Shown: piece after piece, positions 55,090 to 63,897 of the stretch | Layout: each line of letters starts with the position of its first letter | Position numbering within the stretch: position 1 is the first letter of the stretch | From: Solimonas sp041659605 | Lineage (GTDB): Bacteria > Pseudomonadota > Gammaproteobacteria > Nevskiales > Nevskiaceae | Length of the DNA: 64,000 bases | NCBI GenBank assembly: GCA_041659605.1 | Contig: JBAZXW010000001.1 | Span: forward strand, 251,233-315,232 | Direction: 5' to 3' | The notes under the pieces: model-generated | What the model saw: the letters and a program-made list of their open reading frames with translations, nothing else | What the model was told of the DNA's origin: nothing | The model's database searches: none | Made by a program: the position numbers and the translations under genes

Positions 55090-56091
55090 CTAGCCCAGCA
55101 GCGCGGCCACCTTGTCGCGGGTCGGCGCGAGTACGACGCCGCGCTCGCAGACCAGGGCGTCGATCAGCTCCGCCGGCGTCACGTCGAACACCGGGTTGAA
55201 CGCGTCGTAGCCCTGCGGCGCGACCGCCTGGCCGCGGAATCCGGTGAGCTCGGCGGCGGGGCGCTCCTCGATCGGGATTTCGCGGCCGGTGAGGCAGCGC
55301 AGGTCGAAGGTGCCGCTGGGTGCGACGACCATGAACTTGACGCCATGCCGCCGCGCCGCGACCGCCAGTGCGTACGTGCCGATCTTGTTGGCGGTGTCAC
55401 CATTGGCGGCGATGCGGTCGGCGCCAACGATCACCCAGTCGATCTTCTCGCGGCTCATCAGATGCGCCGCAGCGCCGTCGGCGATCAGGCGTGCCGGAAT
55501 GCGCTCCTGCTGCAGCTCCCAGGCGGTCAGCCGCGCGCCCTGCAGCCAGGGCCGCGTCTCGGTGTTGTAGACCATCGCGATGCGGTGGCGGGCATGCGCG
55601 CTGCGGATTACCCCCAGTGCGGTGCCGTGTCCGCCGGTCGCCAGCGCGCCGGTATTGCAGTGCGTGATCACGCGCGCACCGGACGGGATCAGCTCGGCGC
55701 CGAGCTCGCCCATACGCAGGTTCTGAGCGAGGTCCTCCTCATGGATGTGCACGGCCTCGGCTTCGAGCGCGTCCGCGGACCGACGCGCCAGCCAGACGCC
55801 GCGCATGCGCTCCAGCGCCCACCGCAGATTCACGGCGGTCGGCCGCGACGCGGCCAGGATCGCGAACGCCCGTTCGAACGCCTCCGGTTCCGCCCGCACC
55901 GCCAGAACGAGACCATAGGCGGCGGCAATGCCGATCGCCGGAGCCCCGCGCACGGCCATCGAATGGATGCCCTCGGCCACGTCCGCCGCGCTGCGGCAAT
56001 CGAGATAGCGCTCCTCCTGCGGCAGTACGCGCTGATCGAGCAGGCGCAGCGAGTGGGAGTGCCAGACGATCGGGCGGACGGCGGATGACAT
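55090..56091 (-). CDS. mtnA: S-methyl-5-thioribose-1-phosphate isomerase
   Basis: MtnA isomerises methylthioribose-1-phosphate in methionine salvage from methylthioadenosine. The 333-residue protein has the eIF2B-related fold: LDQRVLPQEERYLDC, MAVRGAPAIGIAAAYG, the catalytic cysteine in THCNTGALATGGHGTALG and the catalytic aspartate in VGADRIAANGDTANKIGT. It is divergent from the methylthioadenosine deaminase gene, so both ends of the pathway share one intergenic region. gyrA lies downstream, as in Pseudomonas. Confidence 0.96.
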   Translation of the reverse strand: MSSAVRPIVWHSHSLRLLDQRVLPQEERYLDCRSAADVAEGIHSMAVRGAPAIGIAAAYGLVLAVRAEPEAFERAFAILAASRPTAVNLRWALERMRGVWLARRSADALEAEAVHIHEEDLAQNLRMGELGAELIPSGARVITHCNTGALATGGHGTALGVIRSAHARHRIAMVYNTETRPWLQGARLTAWELQQERIPARLIADGAAAHLMSREKIDWVIVGADRIAANGDTANKIGTYALAVAARRHGVKFMVVAPSGTFDLRCLTGREIPIEERPAAELTGFRGQAVAPQGYDAFNPVFDVTPAELIDALVCERGVVLAPTRDKVAALLG

Positions 56092-56110
56092 GAAGGAGCT
56101 CGGCGAAGGC

Positions 56111-56132
56111 TAAAATGCGACACCGCATTGTA
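56111..56132. promoter_or_regulatory. Opposed -10 elements between mtnA and the MTA deaminase gene
   Basis: TAAAAT on the plus strand (56111-56116) and TACAAT on the minus strand (56127-56132) face each other ten bases apart. They would start the deaminase transcript near 56123 and the mtnA transcript near 56120. The two core promoters would then overlap, so polymerases would compete. Neither has a strong -35. Confidence 0.35.
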
Positions 56133-56150
56133 CGTTTGCCCCATCTCACC

Positions 56151-57464
56151 ATGTTGACTGTCGACCTGCTGGTCGCGCCGCGCTGGCTGGTTCCGATCGT
56201 GCCGGCGGGCGCCGTTCTCGAACAACACGCGCTGATCGTCGATGCCGGCCGCATCCGCGACGTGCTGCCGCTGGCCGAAGCCCGCGACCGCTATGCGCCG
56301 CGCAGCACGCTGACGCTGGATCGGCACGCGCTGATGCCCGGCCTGGTCAACGTGCACACGCACGCGGCGATGAGCCTGCTGCGCGGCTACGCCGACGATC
56401 TGCCGCTGATGGACTGGCTGCAGAACCACATCTGGCCGGCCGAAGGCGCCCACGTCGGCGAACGTTTCTGCGAGGACGGCGCGCGCCTGGCCTTCGCCGA
56501 GATGATCCGCGGCGGCACGACCTGCGTGAACGACATGTACTTCTTCCCCGACGCGAGCGCCCGCGTCGCCGTCGAAGCGGGCCTGCGCGTGACGGTCGGC
56601 CTGATCGCAATCGACTTCCCCAGCGCCTGGGCCAAGTCCGCGGACGAGTACATTCACAAGGGCCTGGAGCTGCACGACGCGCTCAAGCACGAACCGCTGG
56701 TGCGCACGATCTTCGCGCCGCACGCGCCGTACACCGTGTCCGACGCGCCGCTGCTCAAGATTCGTCAGTACGCCAACGAGCTGGGCATCGGCATCCACAT
56801 GCATGTCCACGAGACGGCCGGCGAAGTCGCGATGGCGGTGCAGGCCAGCGGCAAGCGGCCGTGGCAACGCCTGCGCGATCTGGACCTGCTCGGCCCCGAC
56901 TTCATCGCGGTACACATGACCCAGCTGACCGACGAAGAGATAGACCAGGTTGCCGAGTTCGGCGTGCACGTCGCCCATTGTCCCGAGTCCAATCTCAAGC
57001 TCGCCAGCGGCTTTGCACCGATCGGCAAGCTGCTGCGCGCCGGCGCCAACGTCGCGATCGGCACCGACGGTGCCGCGAGCAACAACGACCTCGATCTGCT
57101 CGGCGAAATGCGCACGGCCGCGCTGCTGGCCAAGGCGACTGCCGACGACGCGCAGGCCGTGCCCGCGGCCACGGCCCTGCACTTGGCGACGCTGGGTGGC
57201 GCGCGCGCGCTCGGACTCGACAGCGAGATCGGCAGCCTGACGGCCGGCAAATCGGCGGACTTCATCGCCGTCGATCTCTCCGCGGCGAACACGCAACCGG
57301 TGTATCACGTGCTGTCGCAGCTGGTGTACGCCGCCGGACGCGAACAGGTCACCGACGTGTTCGTCGCCGGCAAGGCGCTGATGCGCGAGCGCCAGTTGTT
57401 GACCCTCGACGAAACCGCCGTCCTCGCGCGCGCCGAGGAATGGCGCAGGAAGATCGCACCGTGA
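56151..57464 (+). CDS. mtaD: 5-methylthioadenosine / S-adenosylhomocysteine deaminase, TRZ/ATZ family
   Basis: This amidohydrolase deaminates methylthioadenosine (and probably S-adenosylhomocysteine) to the inosine form. The 437-residue protein has GLVNVHTHAAMSLLRGYADD with the HxH metal site, FAPHAPYTVSD, HMHVHETAGEV and the catalytic aspartate in AIGTDGAASNNDLDL. The ATG at 56151 matches the family start; an ATG at 56115 would add 12 residues but overlaps the proposed -10. Opposite mtnA, it forms a methylthioinosine-type salvage route. Its stop overlaps ubiG (GTGA). Confidence 0.9.
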   Translation: MLTVDLLVAPRWLVPIVPAGAVLEQHALIVDAGRIRDVLPLAEARDRYAPRSTLTLDRHALMPGLVNVHTHAAMSLLRGYADDLPLMDWLQNHIWPAEGAHVGERFCEDGARLAFAEMIRGGTTCVNDMYFFPDASARVAVEAGLRVTVGLIAIDFPSAWAKSADEYIHKGLELHDALKHEPLVRTIFAPHAPYTVSDAPLLKIRQYANELGIGIHMHVHETAGEVAMAVQASGKRPWQRLRDLDLLGPDFIAVHMTQLTDEEIDQVAEFGVHVAHCPESNLKLASGFAPIGKLLRAGANVAIGTDGAASNNDLDLLGEMRTAALLAKATADDAQAVPAATALHLATLGGARALGLDSEIGSLTAGKSADFIAVDLSAANTQPVYHVLSQLVYAAGREQVTDVFVAGKALMRERQLLTLDETAVLARAEEWRRKIAP

Positions 57465-58168
57465 CCAATGTCGACGACAAGGAAATCGCCCACTTCGACC
57501 GCCTGGCCGCGCACTGGTGGGATCCGCGCGGCGAAATGCAGGCGCTGCACGCGATCAACGGCCCGCGCACGCGCTATGTCGCGCGCTGCGCCGGTGGCCT
57601 GCGCGGCAAGACGGCGGTCGATGTCGGCTGTGGCGGCGGCATCCTGACCGAAGCCCTCGCCGCCGAAGGTGCGCAGACCCTGGGCATCGATCTCGCCGGC
57701 GAGGCGCTGGAGGTCGCGCAGGCGCATGCACGCGAAAACGGCCGCAGCGTCGACTATCGCAAGATCGCCGCCGAAGACCTGGCCGCCGAGCGGCCGGAGG
57801 CTTTCGACGTGGTCTGCTGCATGGAGATGCTGGAGCACGTGCCCGACCCGGATTCGATCGTCGCCGCCTGCGCGCGGCTCGCCAGGCCCGGCGGCACGCT
57901 CGTGTTCTCGACGATCAACCGCAACCCCAAGTCCTTTGCGCTGATGATCGTCGGCGCCGAGTACCTCACCGGACTGGTGCCGCGCGGCACGCATCAGTAC
58001 GAAAAGTTCATCCGCCCGTCGGAGCTGGGGGACTGGGCGCGCGCAGCGGGGCTCGACATCGTCGGCGTCAAGGGTCTGCGCTACAACCCGTTGCTGCGCA
58101 GCGCGACCCTGGCCGATGACGTCGACGTCAACTACCTGATGCACTGCCGCAAGCCGGACGGCACATGA
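57461..58168 (+). CDS. ubiG: 3-demethylubiquinone / 2-polyprenyl-6-hydroxyphenol O-methyltransferase UbiG
   Basis: UbiG performs both O-methylations of ubiquinone synthesis. The 235-residue protein shows FDRLAAHWWDPRGEMQALHAI near its start, the SAM motif VDVGCGGGILTEALA, CCMEMLEHVPDP and FSTINRNPKSFAL. The start is a GTG at 57461-57463 overlapping the deaminase TGA, so translation is coupled. gph/mupP follows with an ATGA overlap. The order matches Pseudomonas. Confidence 0.95.
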   Translation: MTNVDDKEIAHFDRLAAHWWDPRGEMQALHAINGPRTRYVARCAGGLRGKTAVDVGCGGGILTEALAAEGAQTLGIDLAGEALEVAQAHARENGRSVDYRKIAAEDLAAERPEAFDVVCCMEMLEHVPDPDSIVAACARLARPGGTLVFSTINRNPKSFALMIVGAEYLTGLVPRGTHQYEKFIRPSELGDWARAAGLDIVGVKGLRYNPLLRSATLADDVDVNYLMHCRKPDGT

Positions 58169-58827
58169 CGCACTCGATTCGTGCCGTGCTGTTCGATCTC
58201 GACGGCACGCTGGTCGACACTGCGCCGGATCTGGGCGCTGCCGCCAACGTCGTGCGCGAGCGCACCGGGCTGGCCCCGCTGCCGTTGGCCGACTACCGCC
58301 CGTATGCGTCGGCCGGTGCGCGCGGCCTGATCGGCAAGGCGCTCGGCATCGGCCCGGAGCACAGCGATTTCGCCGCGCACCGCGAGCTGTTCCTGACGCA
58401 CTATCGCGCGCACATCGCCGAGCGCTCGCGGCTGTTCGACGGCGTCGACGCCCTGCTGCGTCGCATCGCGACCAACGGCCAGCGCTGGGGCGTGGTCACC
58501 AACAAGCCGTCCTGGCTCACGCGACCGCTGCTCGACGAGCTGGGATTGAGCGCCGCGTCGGCCTGTACGGTCAGCGCGGACGACGTCCCGCAGGCCAAGC
58601 CCGCGCCCGACAGCCTCTTGCGCGCCTGCACGCTGCTGGCGCTGCGTCCGCAGGACTGCGTCTATGTCGGCGACGACGCGCGCGACATCGTTGCCGGCCG
58701 CGCCGCCGGCATGCGTACGATCGCCGCCGGCTGGGGCTATCTCGGCGAAGGTGCCCCGATCACCGAGTGGGGCGCCGATGCGATCGCCCTGACGACCGCC
58801 GAACTGACCGAACAGCTTTTCGCTTGA
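58165..58827 (+). CDS. gph: HAD-family phosphatase, MupP/phosphoglycolate phosphatase type
   Basis: The 220-residue protein has the HAD motifs VLFDLDGTLVDT (nucleophile D11, acid D13), VVTNKP, and YVGDDARDI, with a helical cap (about 17-85). Similarity alone suggests phosphoglycolate phosphatase. However, the gene directly after ubiG and before yciK in Pseudomonas is MupP, a MurNAc-6-phosphate phosphatase of peptidoglycan recycling, and the GVVTNKP and C-terminal EWGAD features agree with that group. Both assignments remain open. It overlaps ubiG by four bases. Confidence 0.85.
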   Translation: MTHSIRAVLFDLDGTLVDTAPDLGAAANVVRERTGLAPLPLADYRPYASAGARGLIGKALGIGPEHSDFAAHRELFLTHYRAHIAERSRLFDGVDALLRRIATNGQRWGVVTNKPSWLTRPLLDELGLSAASACTVSADDVPQAKPAPDSLLRACTLLALRPQDCVYVGDDARDIVAGRAAGMRTIAAGWGYLGEGAPITEWGADAIALTTAELTEQLFA

Positions 58828-58835
58828 GCTCTCCC

Positions 58836-59582
58836 ATGGCCGCATTGATTCCCGCCGACTACCACCCGCCCAGCGACCTGCTCGCCGGCCGGCGCATCCT
58901 CATCACCGGCGCCGGCGACGGCCTGGGTCGTGCCGCCGCCCTCGCCTGCGCCGCGCACGGCGCCACCGTAATCCTGCTCGGTCGCACCGTGAAGAAGCTG
59001 GAGTCGACCTACGACGCCATCGAACAGGCCGGCGGACCGACGCCTGCGATCTATCCATTGCACCTGAGCGGTGCCAGCTGGAAGGACTACGGCGATCTGG
59101 CCGACACCGTCGAACGCGAGTTCGGCGGCCTCGACGGCCTGCTGCATTGCGCGGTGCATTTCAAAGCCTTCACGCCGATGACGGATGTCGATCCCAAGGA
59201 CTGGATCGAGAGTCTGCAGGTGAATCTCACCGCGCCTTTCGCGCTGACCCGGCATCTGCTGCCGCTGCTCGATGTCGCCGCCGATGCGTCAGTGGTCTTC
59301 GTCTCGGACCGCCACGGCCGCATCGCGCATGCCTACGACAACGTCTACGGCATCGCCAAGGCCGGGATCGAGCAGATGATGAAAACATGGGCCGCCGAAC
59401 TCGAAGGCAAGCCGCAGCTGCGCCTCAACAGCTTCGACCCCGGGCCGATGCGCTCGGGCGTGCGGCTGCGCGGTTATCCCGGTGAGTCAATCTCCCAGGT
59501 GCAGCCGCCCGATGCTGTCGTGCCGAGGCTGCTGTGGCTGCTCGGCCCGGAAAGCCGTGGCATCAGCGGGCAGTCCCTGTAG
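58836..59582 (+). CDS. yciK: YciK family short-chain oxidoreductase
   Basis: The 248-residue classical SDR has the cofactor motif ILITGAGDGLGRAAALACAA (about 21-40), NLTAPFALTRHLLP and the catalytic Y-x-x-x-K in YGIAKAGIEQMM. The preceding serine is in VVFVSDRHGR. YciK proteins have no firmly established substrate. The ATG at 58836 is eight bases after the phosphatase stop. This is the last gene of the deaminase-ubiG-phosphatase-yciK operon, convergent with rluB. Confidence 0.88.
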   Translation: MAALIPADYHPPSDLLAGRRILITGAGDGLGRAAALACAAHGATVILLGRTVKKLESTYDAIEQAGGPTPAIYPLHLSGASWKDYGDLADTVEREFGGLDGLLHCAVHFKAFTPMTDVDPKDWIESLQVNLTAPFALTRHLLPLLDVAADASVVFVSDRHGRIAHAYDNVYGIAKAGIEQMMKTWAAELEGKPQLRLNSFDPGPMRSGVRLRGYPGESISQVQPPDAVVPRLLWLLGPESRGISGQSL

Positions 59583-59605
59583 TAGCGGGCCGCATCGGCG
59601 GCCAC

Positions 59606-60529
59606 TCAGTCGCGGCTGCGTTTCTTAGGAGCTTTGCGGTCCTGCGCCGGCTTCGGTGCGCGCGTCGATTTCACAGACCTGTTCGCGAACCGAGACGATT
59701 CCGCTGCGCGCACCGGCTTCGCTGACGCGGGTGACGACCGCTTGGGCGCGCGCGCCGGTCGCTTGCCGGGGCCCGCGGCCTGTGCATCCTCGAGCTTCAC
59801 CGCCACCATCAACGCATGCACCTCCGCCGGCGTCGCCTCGCGCGCCGTGGCGGACTTGATGCCGCGGCCCAGTTCGATCGGACCGTAGCGCACGCGGATC
59901 AGGCGACTCACCTGCAGACGCTGCGACTCGAACAGGCGCCGCACCTCGCGGTTGCGGCCCTCGCGCAGCGTCACCGTGTACCACAGGTTCGAGGCCTCGC
60001 CGTCCTCGCCCGGCGCCGGCCGCATCGAATCGAAGCGCGCCGGGCCATCGTCGAGCTCGACACCGGTGGTCAGCCGCTGCACCAGGGCTTCGTCGATCGG
60101 ACCGTGCACGCGCACCGCGTATTCGCGCGAGATCTCGAAGCTTGGGTGCGTCAGCCGGCGCGCCAGTTCGCCGTGATTGGTGAACAGCAGCAGGCCCGAG
60201 GTATTGATATCCAGGCGACCGACCGCGATCCAGCGGCCTTGTTCGAGCTTGGGCAGCTTGCGGAACACGGTGCGCCGCCCCTCGGGGTCGTCGCGCGTGA
60301 CCACCTCGCCGACGCGCTTCTTGTAGATCAGCACGCGCGCCGCCTCGGCCTTGCGCTGCAAGGCCACCGGCCGGCCGTCGACGCGCACCTGGTCGTCGTG
60401 GTCGATGTGCTGACCGATCTCGGCCGGGCGGCCGTTGACGAGGATGCGGCCCTCGGCGATCAGGCGTTCGATTTCGCGGCGCGACGCGATACCCGCAGTC
60501 GCCAGCGCCTTCTGGATGCGCTCGGACAT
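59606..60529 (-). CDS. rluB: 23S rRNA pseudouridine(2605) synthase RluB
   Basis: RluB modifies U2605 of 23S rRNA. The 307-residue protein has an N-terminal S4 RNA-binding domain (ERIQKALATAGIASRREIER, residues 3-60), the catalytic-aspartate motif VGRLDINTSGLLLFTN, and LREGRNREVRRLFESQ. The last about 65 residues are a basic Arg/Lys/Ala/Pro tail common in RluB. The start ATG overlaps the scpB stop (ATGA). Confidence 0.93.
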   Translation of the reverse strand: MSERIQKALATAGIASRREIERLIAEGRILVNGRPAEIGQHIDHDDQVRVDGRPVALQRKAEAARVLIYKKRVGEVVTRDDPEGRRTVFRKLPKLEQGRWIAVGRLDINTSGLLLFTNHGELARRLTHPSFEISREYAVRVHGPIDEALVQRLTTGVELDDGPARFDSMRPAPGEDGEASNLWYTVTLREGRNREVRRLFESQRLQVSRLIRVRYGPIELGRGIKSATAREATPAEVHALMVAVKLEDAQAAGPGKRPARAPKRSSPASAKPVRAAESSRFANRSVKSTRAPKPAQDRKAPKKRSRD

Positions 60530-61230
60530 CAGTGCAGCATCGCGTCCGCAGGCGGCTCGGCATCGTCGGGTGCCGGCGCCACATCGACAACGTGCGACAC
60601 CTCGTGCAGCTGTTCGCCCAGCCGCTGCAGCGCCGCTTCGAGCTGCTGCGGATCCTTGATCTCCGGCAGGCTCGGCAGATCGTCGAGCGACTTCAGATTG
60701 AGGTCGTCGAGCAACTGCTGCGCCGTGCCGAACAACGACGGACGCCCCGGCACTTCCTTGACCCCGACTTCGCGGATCCAGCCGCGCTCCAGCAGCGTGC
60801 GGATGATGTTGGGTGACAGCGCGACGCCGCGCACTTCCTCGATCTCGCCGCGCGTGATCGGCTGCCGGTAGCAGATCAGCGCCAGGGTCTCCAGCAGCGC
60901 GCGCGACAGACGCGGCGGCTTTTCCTGCCAGAGCCGGGCCACCCACTCGGCATACTCCTGCCGCACCTGGATACGGAATCCGCTTGCCACCTCGCGCAGC
61001 TCGGCCGCGCGCTCCGCCAGCGACGCGTCGAGGCGAAACAGCGCATCGCGCAAATCCTTCCTCGTGACGCCCAGCTCGTTGCCGAGCATGCGCTGCAGCT
61101 GTTCGATCGACATCGGCTGGTCCGAGGCCAGCAACAAGGCCTCCAGCACCCGCTCCAGTGTGCGGCTGCGGGTATCGTCAACCGGCGGCAGCGCCGGCTC
61201 GATCAGTTCGGGAACGCTGTCTTCGCTCAT
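60529..61230 (-). CDS. scpB: Segregation and condensation protein B
   Basis: ScpB works with ScpA and SMC in chromosome compaction and segregation. The 233-residue protein has two winged-helix domains: RVLEALLLASDQPMSIEQLQ to AEWVARLWQ (about 25-115) and ALLETLALICYRQPITRGEI to GRPSLFGTAQQLLDDLNLKS (about 116-195). It overlaps scpA upstream and rluB downstream by four bases each, giving a fully coupled scpA-scpB-rluB operon. Confidence 0.94.
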   Translation of the reverse strand: MSEDSVPELIEPALPPVDDTRSRTLERVLEALLLASDQPMSIEQLQRMLGNELGVTRKDLRDALFRLDASLAERAAELREVASGFRIQVRQEYAEWVARLWQEKPPRLSRALLETLALICYRQPITRGEIEEVRGVALSPNIIRTLLERGWIREVGVKEVPGRPSLFGTAQQLLDDLNLKSLDDLPSLPEIKDPQQLEAALQRLGEQLHEVSHVVDVAPAPDDAEPPADAMLH

Positions 61231-62138
61231 GACACCTCTTCCTCAGTCGTCGGCCCAGTAATCGGTGCCTCGTATTTGCCGGGCGGCGCCAGCAGGATCG
61301 GTTCGAACGGACCATCCTGCCGCACCTCGACCAGCGTCGATCGCGCCAGTTCGAGCACCGCAAGAAAGCACACCACCACGCCGAGCCGGCCCTCTTGCGG
61401 ATCGATCAGGTCGGCGAAGAGCGCGGGCCCCTGACGCACGCGCGACAGGATGCGCGACATGCGCTCGCGCACGCTCAATGGCTCGCGCGAGATCTCGTGA
61501 TGCCGGAACAGGCTGCTGCGCTCCATGATGTCGCGGAACGCCATCACCAGCTCGCGCAGCGAGGGCATCGGCACCTGCGCAACCTGCGGAATCACTTCCG
61601 GACGCGCCTGCGCGAGGAAAACGTCGCGGCCGACGCGCGGCAGCTTCTCGATGCTCTCGCCCGCGGTCTTGAAGCGCTCGTACTCCTGCAGGCGCCGCAC
61701 CAGCTCCATGCGCGGATCGCCCTGCTCGACCGCCTCGTCCGGTGGCGGACGCGGCAACAGAATGCTGGACTTGATCTCGGCCAGCAGCGCAGCCATCACC
61801 AGATACTCCGCGGCCAGTTCGAGCTTGAGCTCGCTCATCAGCTCGATGTACTGGATGTACTGCTGCGTGATCTTGAGAACCGGGATGTCGAGGATGTTCA
61901 GGTTCTGCCGGCGGATCAGGTAAAGCAGCAGATCGAGCGGGCCCTCGAATGCATCGAGAAACACCTCGAGCGCGTCCGGCGGTATGTACAGGTCCTCCGG
62001 CAGCTTGTCGAGAAACTGACCGTGGACCTTGGGCGCGCGTGCGGCCGCCTCGGCCGGCGGCGCAGCTTCGATCGTGGGCGCGGCTTCGTTCACGGGATCG
62101 CTCACGACATCACTCGGGGATGAAGCCGAGGACTTCAT
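61227..62138 (-). CDS. scpA: Segregation and condensation protein A
   Basis: ScpA is the kleisin that bridges SMC heads. The protein shows the conserved VFLDAFEGPLDLLLYLIRRQ, LNILDIPVLKITQQYIQYI, LAAEYLVMAALLAEIKS and a C-terminal winged helix (VVCFLAVLELARSTLVEVRQ). The N-terminal start is unsure: the ATG at 62138 (303 residues) overlaps trpS by 29 bases, and a GTG at 62105 (292 residues) would begin just after the trpS stop. Neither has a clear ribosome-binding site. The first about 40 residues are low-complexity. Confidence 0.92.
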   Translation of the reverse strand: MKSSASSPSDVVSDPVNEAAPTIEAAPPAEAAARAPKVHGQFLDKLPEDLYIPPDALEVFLDAFEGPLDLLLYLIRRQNLNILDIPVLKITQQYIQYIELMSELKLELAAEYLVMAALLAEIKSSILLPRPPPDEAVEQGDPRMELVRRLQEYERFKTAGESIEKLPRVGRDVFLAQARPEVIPQVAQVPMPSLRELVMAFRDIMERSSLFRHHEISREPLSVRERMSRILSRVRQGPALFADLIDPQEGRLGVVVCFLAVLELARSTLVEVRQDGPFEPILLAPPGKYEAPITGPTTEEEVS

Positions 62139-63117
62139 GCACACGCTGGAGCGTCGCGTCCGCCCGCGCGCTCGCCGATTCGGCGCCGGCGCGCAGCACG
62201 CGGCGCAGACCGTCGACATCGGCGCGCACATCGCGATAGTGCGCCTGCATCGGCTTGAGGATATCGACGACCGCATCGGCGGCCGCCTGCTTGAACTTGC
62301 CGTAGCCCTGGCCGTTGTACTGCTCGACGATCGCGTCGAAGGACTGGCCTGTGCACGCGGCCAGTATCGACATCAGGTTCGACACGCCCGGCTTCTCGTC
62401 GATGTCGTAGCGGATCTCGTTGCCCAGGTCGGTGACCGCGCGCTTGATCTTGCGCACGATGACGTCCGGCTCGTCGAGCAGATACACCGCATTGGTCGGC
62501 GCATCGTCGGACTTGGACATCTTTTTGGTCGGCTCCTGCAGACTCATGATGCGTGCGCCGACCGGCGGAATCATCGGCTCCGGCACGGTGAACACCGGCG
62601 TCGCATAGGCGTTGTTGAAGCGGATCGCGACGTCGCGGGTCAGTTCGAGGTGCTGCTTCTGGTCGTCGCCGACCGGCACCGCGCTGGCCTGGTACAGCAG
62701 GATGTCGGCGGCCATCAGCACCGGGTAGTCGAACAGGCCGGCATTGATGTTGTCGACGTTCTTCGCCGACTTGTCCTTGAACTGCGTCATGCGGTTGAGC
62801 TCGCCCATCTGCGTGTAGCAGTTGAGCACCCAGGCCAGGCGCGCGTGTGCCGGCACGTGCGATTGCACGAACAACACGTTCTTCGCCGGATCGAGGCCGC
62901 AGGCGATGTACAGCGCAAGGAACTCGTAGCAGCGCTCGCGCAGCACCGCGGGGTCCTGGCGCACGGTGATCGCGTGCAGGTCCACCAGCATGTAGTAGCA
63001 GTCGTAGCGCTCGTTGAGCGGCAGCCAGTTCTTGATCGCGCCCAGGTAGTTGCCGATCGTGAGATGGCCGGACGGCTGGATGCCGGAGAGGACGACGGGT
63101 TTGCGTGCAGTGGTCAC
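62110..63117 (-). CDS. trpS: Tryptophanyl-tRNA synthetase
   Basis: TrpS charges tRNA-Trp. The 335-residue class I synthetase has the HIGH-type motif SGHLTIGNYLGAI, VPVGDDQKQHLELTRD and the KMSKS loop KKMSKSDDA. Length is typical of the proteobacterial enzyme. It follows the M50 protease gene by 16 bases and leads into scpA-scpB-rluB. No T-box or tryptophan leader is seen. Confidence 0.96.
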   Translation of the reverse strand: MTTARKPVVLSGIQPSGHLTIGNYLGAIKNWLPLNERYDCYYMLVDLHAITVRQDPAVLRERCYEFLALYIACGLDPAKNVLFVQSHVPAHARLAWVLNCYTQMGELNRMTQFKDKSAKNVDNINAGLFDYPVLMAADILLYQASAVPVGDDQKQHLELTRDVAIRFNNAYATPVFTVPEPMIPPVGARIMSLQEPTKKMSKSDDAPTNAVYLLDEPDVIVRKIKRAVTDLGNEIRYDIDEKPGVSNLMSILAACTGQSFDAIVEQYNGQGYGKFKQAAADAVVDILKPMQAHYRDVRADVDGLRRVLRAGAESASARADATLQRVHEVLGFIPE

Positions 63118-63133
63118 GATGCGGAGCGACGGA

Positions 63134-63808
63134 CTAGAGAGAGGCGGTAGCGGTCGGAAGACCGATCAGGCTGAAGACGGCGAGTTCGGCGATGGCCAGC
63201 GGCCAGTACAGGATCTGCCCGAGCAGGCCGGTTGCCATCAGCACGACCAGAATCACCAGGCCGTAAGGCTCGATGCGATCCAGGCGCTGCGCCAGGGATT
63301 CCGAAACCAGGCCGTTGAGCACGCGTCCGCCGTCCAGCGGCGGCAGCGGCAGCAGGTTCAGCACCATCAGCACCAGGTTGATGGTGATGCCGGCCACCGC
63401 CATGTAGCGCAGCCCGACCCAGATCCCCTCACCGGCCGACGACGCCAGTGCGAGCTTGAGCAGCAAGGCCCAGACCAGCGCCATCGCGAAATTCGACAAC
63501 GGCCCGGCCGCGGCGACAAAGGCCATGTCGCGCCGCGGGTGACGCAGATTGCGGAAATTGACCGGCACCGGCTTGGCCCAGCCAAACAGGAATCCGCCCA
63601 GGGCCAGCAGCAGGCCCGGCACCAGGATCGTACCGACCGGGTCGATATGGCGCAGCGGATTCAGGCTCAGCCGACCGGCAGCCTCGGCCGTCCGATCGCC
63701 CAGCATGCGCGCCACGTAGCCGTGACTGGCTTCGTGGACCGTGATCGCCAACAGTACCGGCAAGGCCCAGACCGCAATCTTCTGGACCAGCGTCAATTCG
63801 ATGGGCAT
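63134..63808 (-). CDS. Site-2 protease family (M50) membrane metalloprotease
   Basis: The 224-residue protein has about five membrane helices, the zinc motif H25-E26-x-x-H29 in VHEASHG within the first helix region, and the downstream NLLPLPPLDGGRVL carrying the third ligand aspartate. This is the short M50 group (YwhC/SpoIVFB-like) without a PDZ domain. Its substrates are unknown; it commonly precedes trpS and scpAB. A perfect TATAAT ends five bases before the ATG, suggesting a leaderless transcript starting the whole operon. Confidence 0.9.
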   Translation of the reverse strand: MPIELTLVQKIAVWALPVLLAITVHEASHGYVARMLGDRTAEAAGRLSLNPLRHIDPVGTILVPGLLLALGGFLFGWAKPVPVNFRNLRHPRRDMAFVAAAGPLSNFAMALVWALLLKLALASSAGEGIWVGLRYMAVAGITINLVLMVLNLLPLPPLDGGRVLNGLVSESLAQRLDRIEPYGLVILVVLMATGLLGQILYWPLAIAELAVFSLIGLPTATASL

Positions 63809-63813
63809 GAGCC

Positions 63814-63819
63814 ATTATA
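63814..63819 (-). promoter_or_regulatory. Consensus -10 element directly before the M50 protease start
   Basis: TATAAT on the minus strand is separated from the ATG at 63808 by GGCTC only. The predicted transcription start falls on or beside the A of the start codon. No Shine-Dalgarno sequence can fit. The -35 region is not conserved. Confidence 0.5.
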
Positions 63820-63897
63820 ACGGCGCGTCACCGCCGAAACCCCGGTCGTAGCAACCATGTTTCGTCAAGCGCGTTTTGCGGCCAAGTGGGGATTCCA

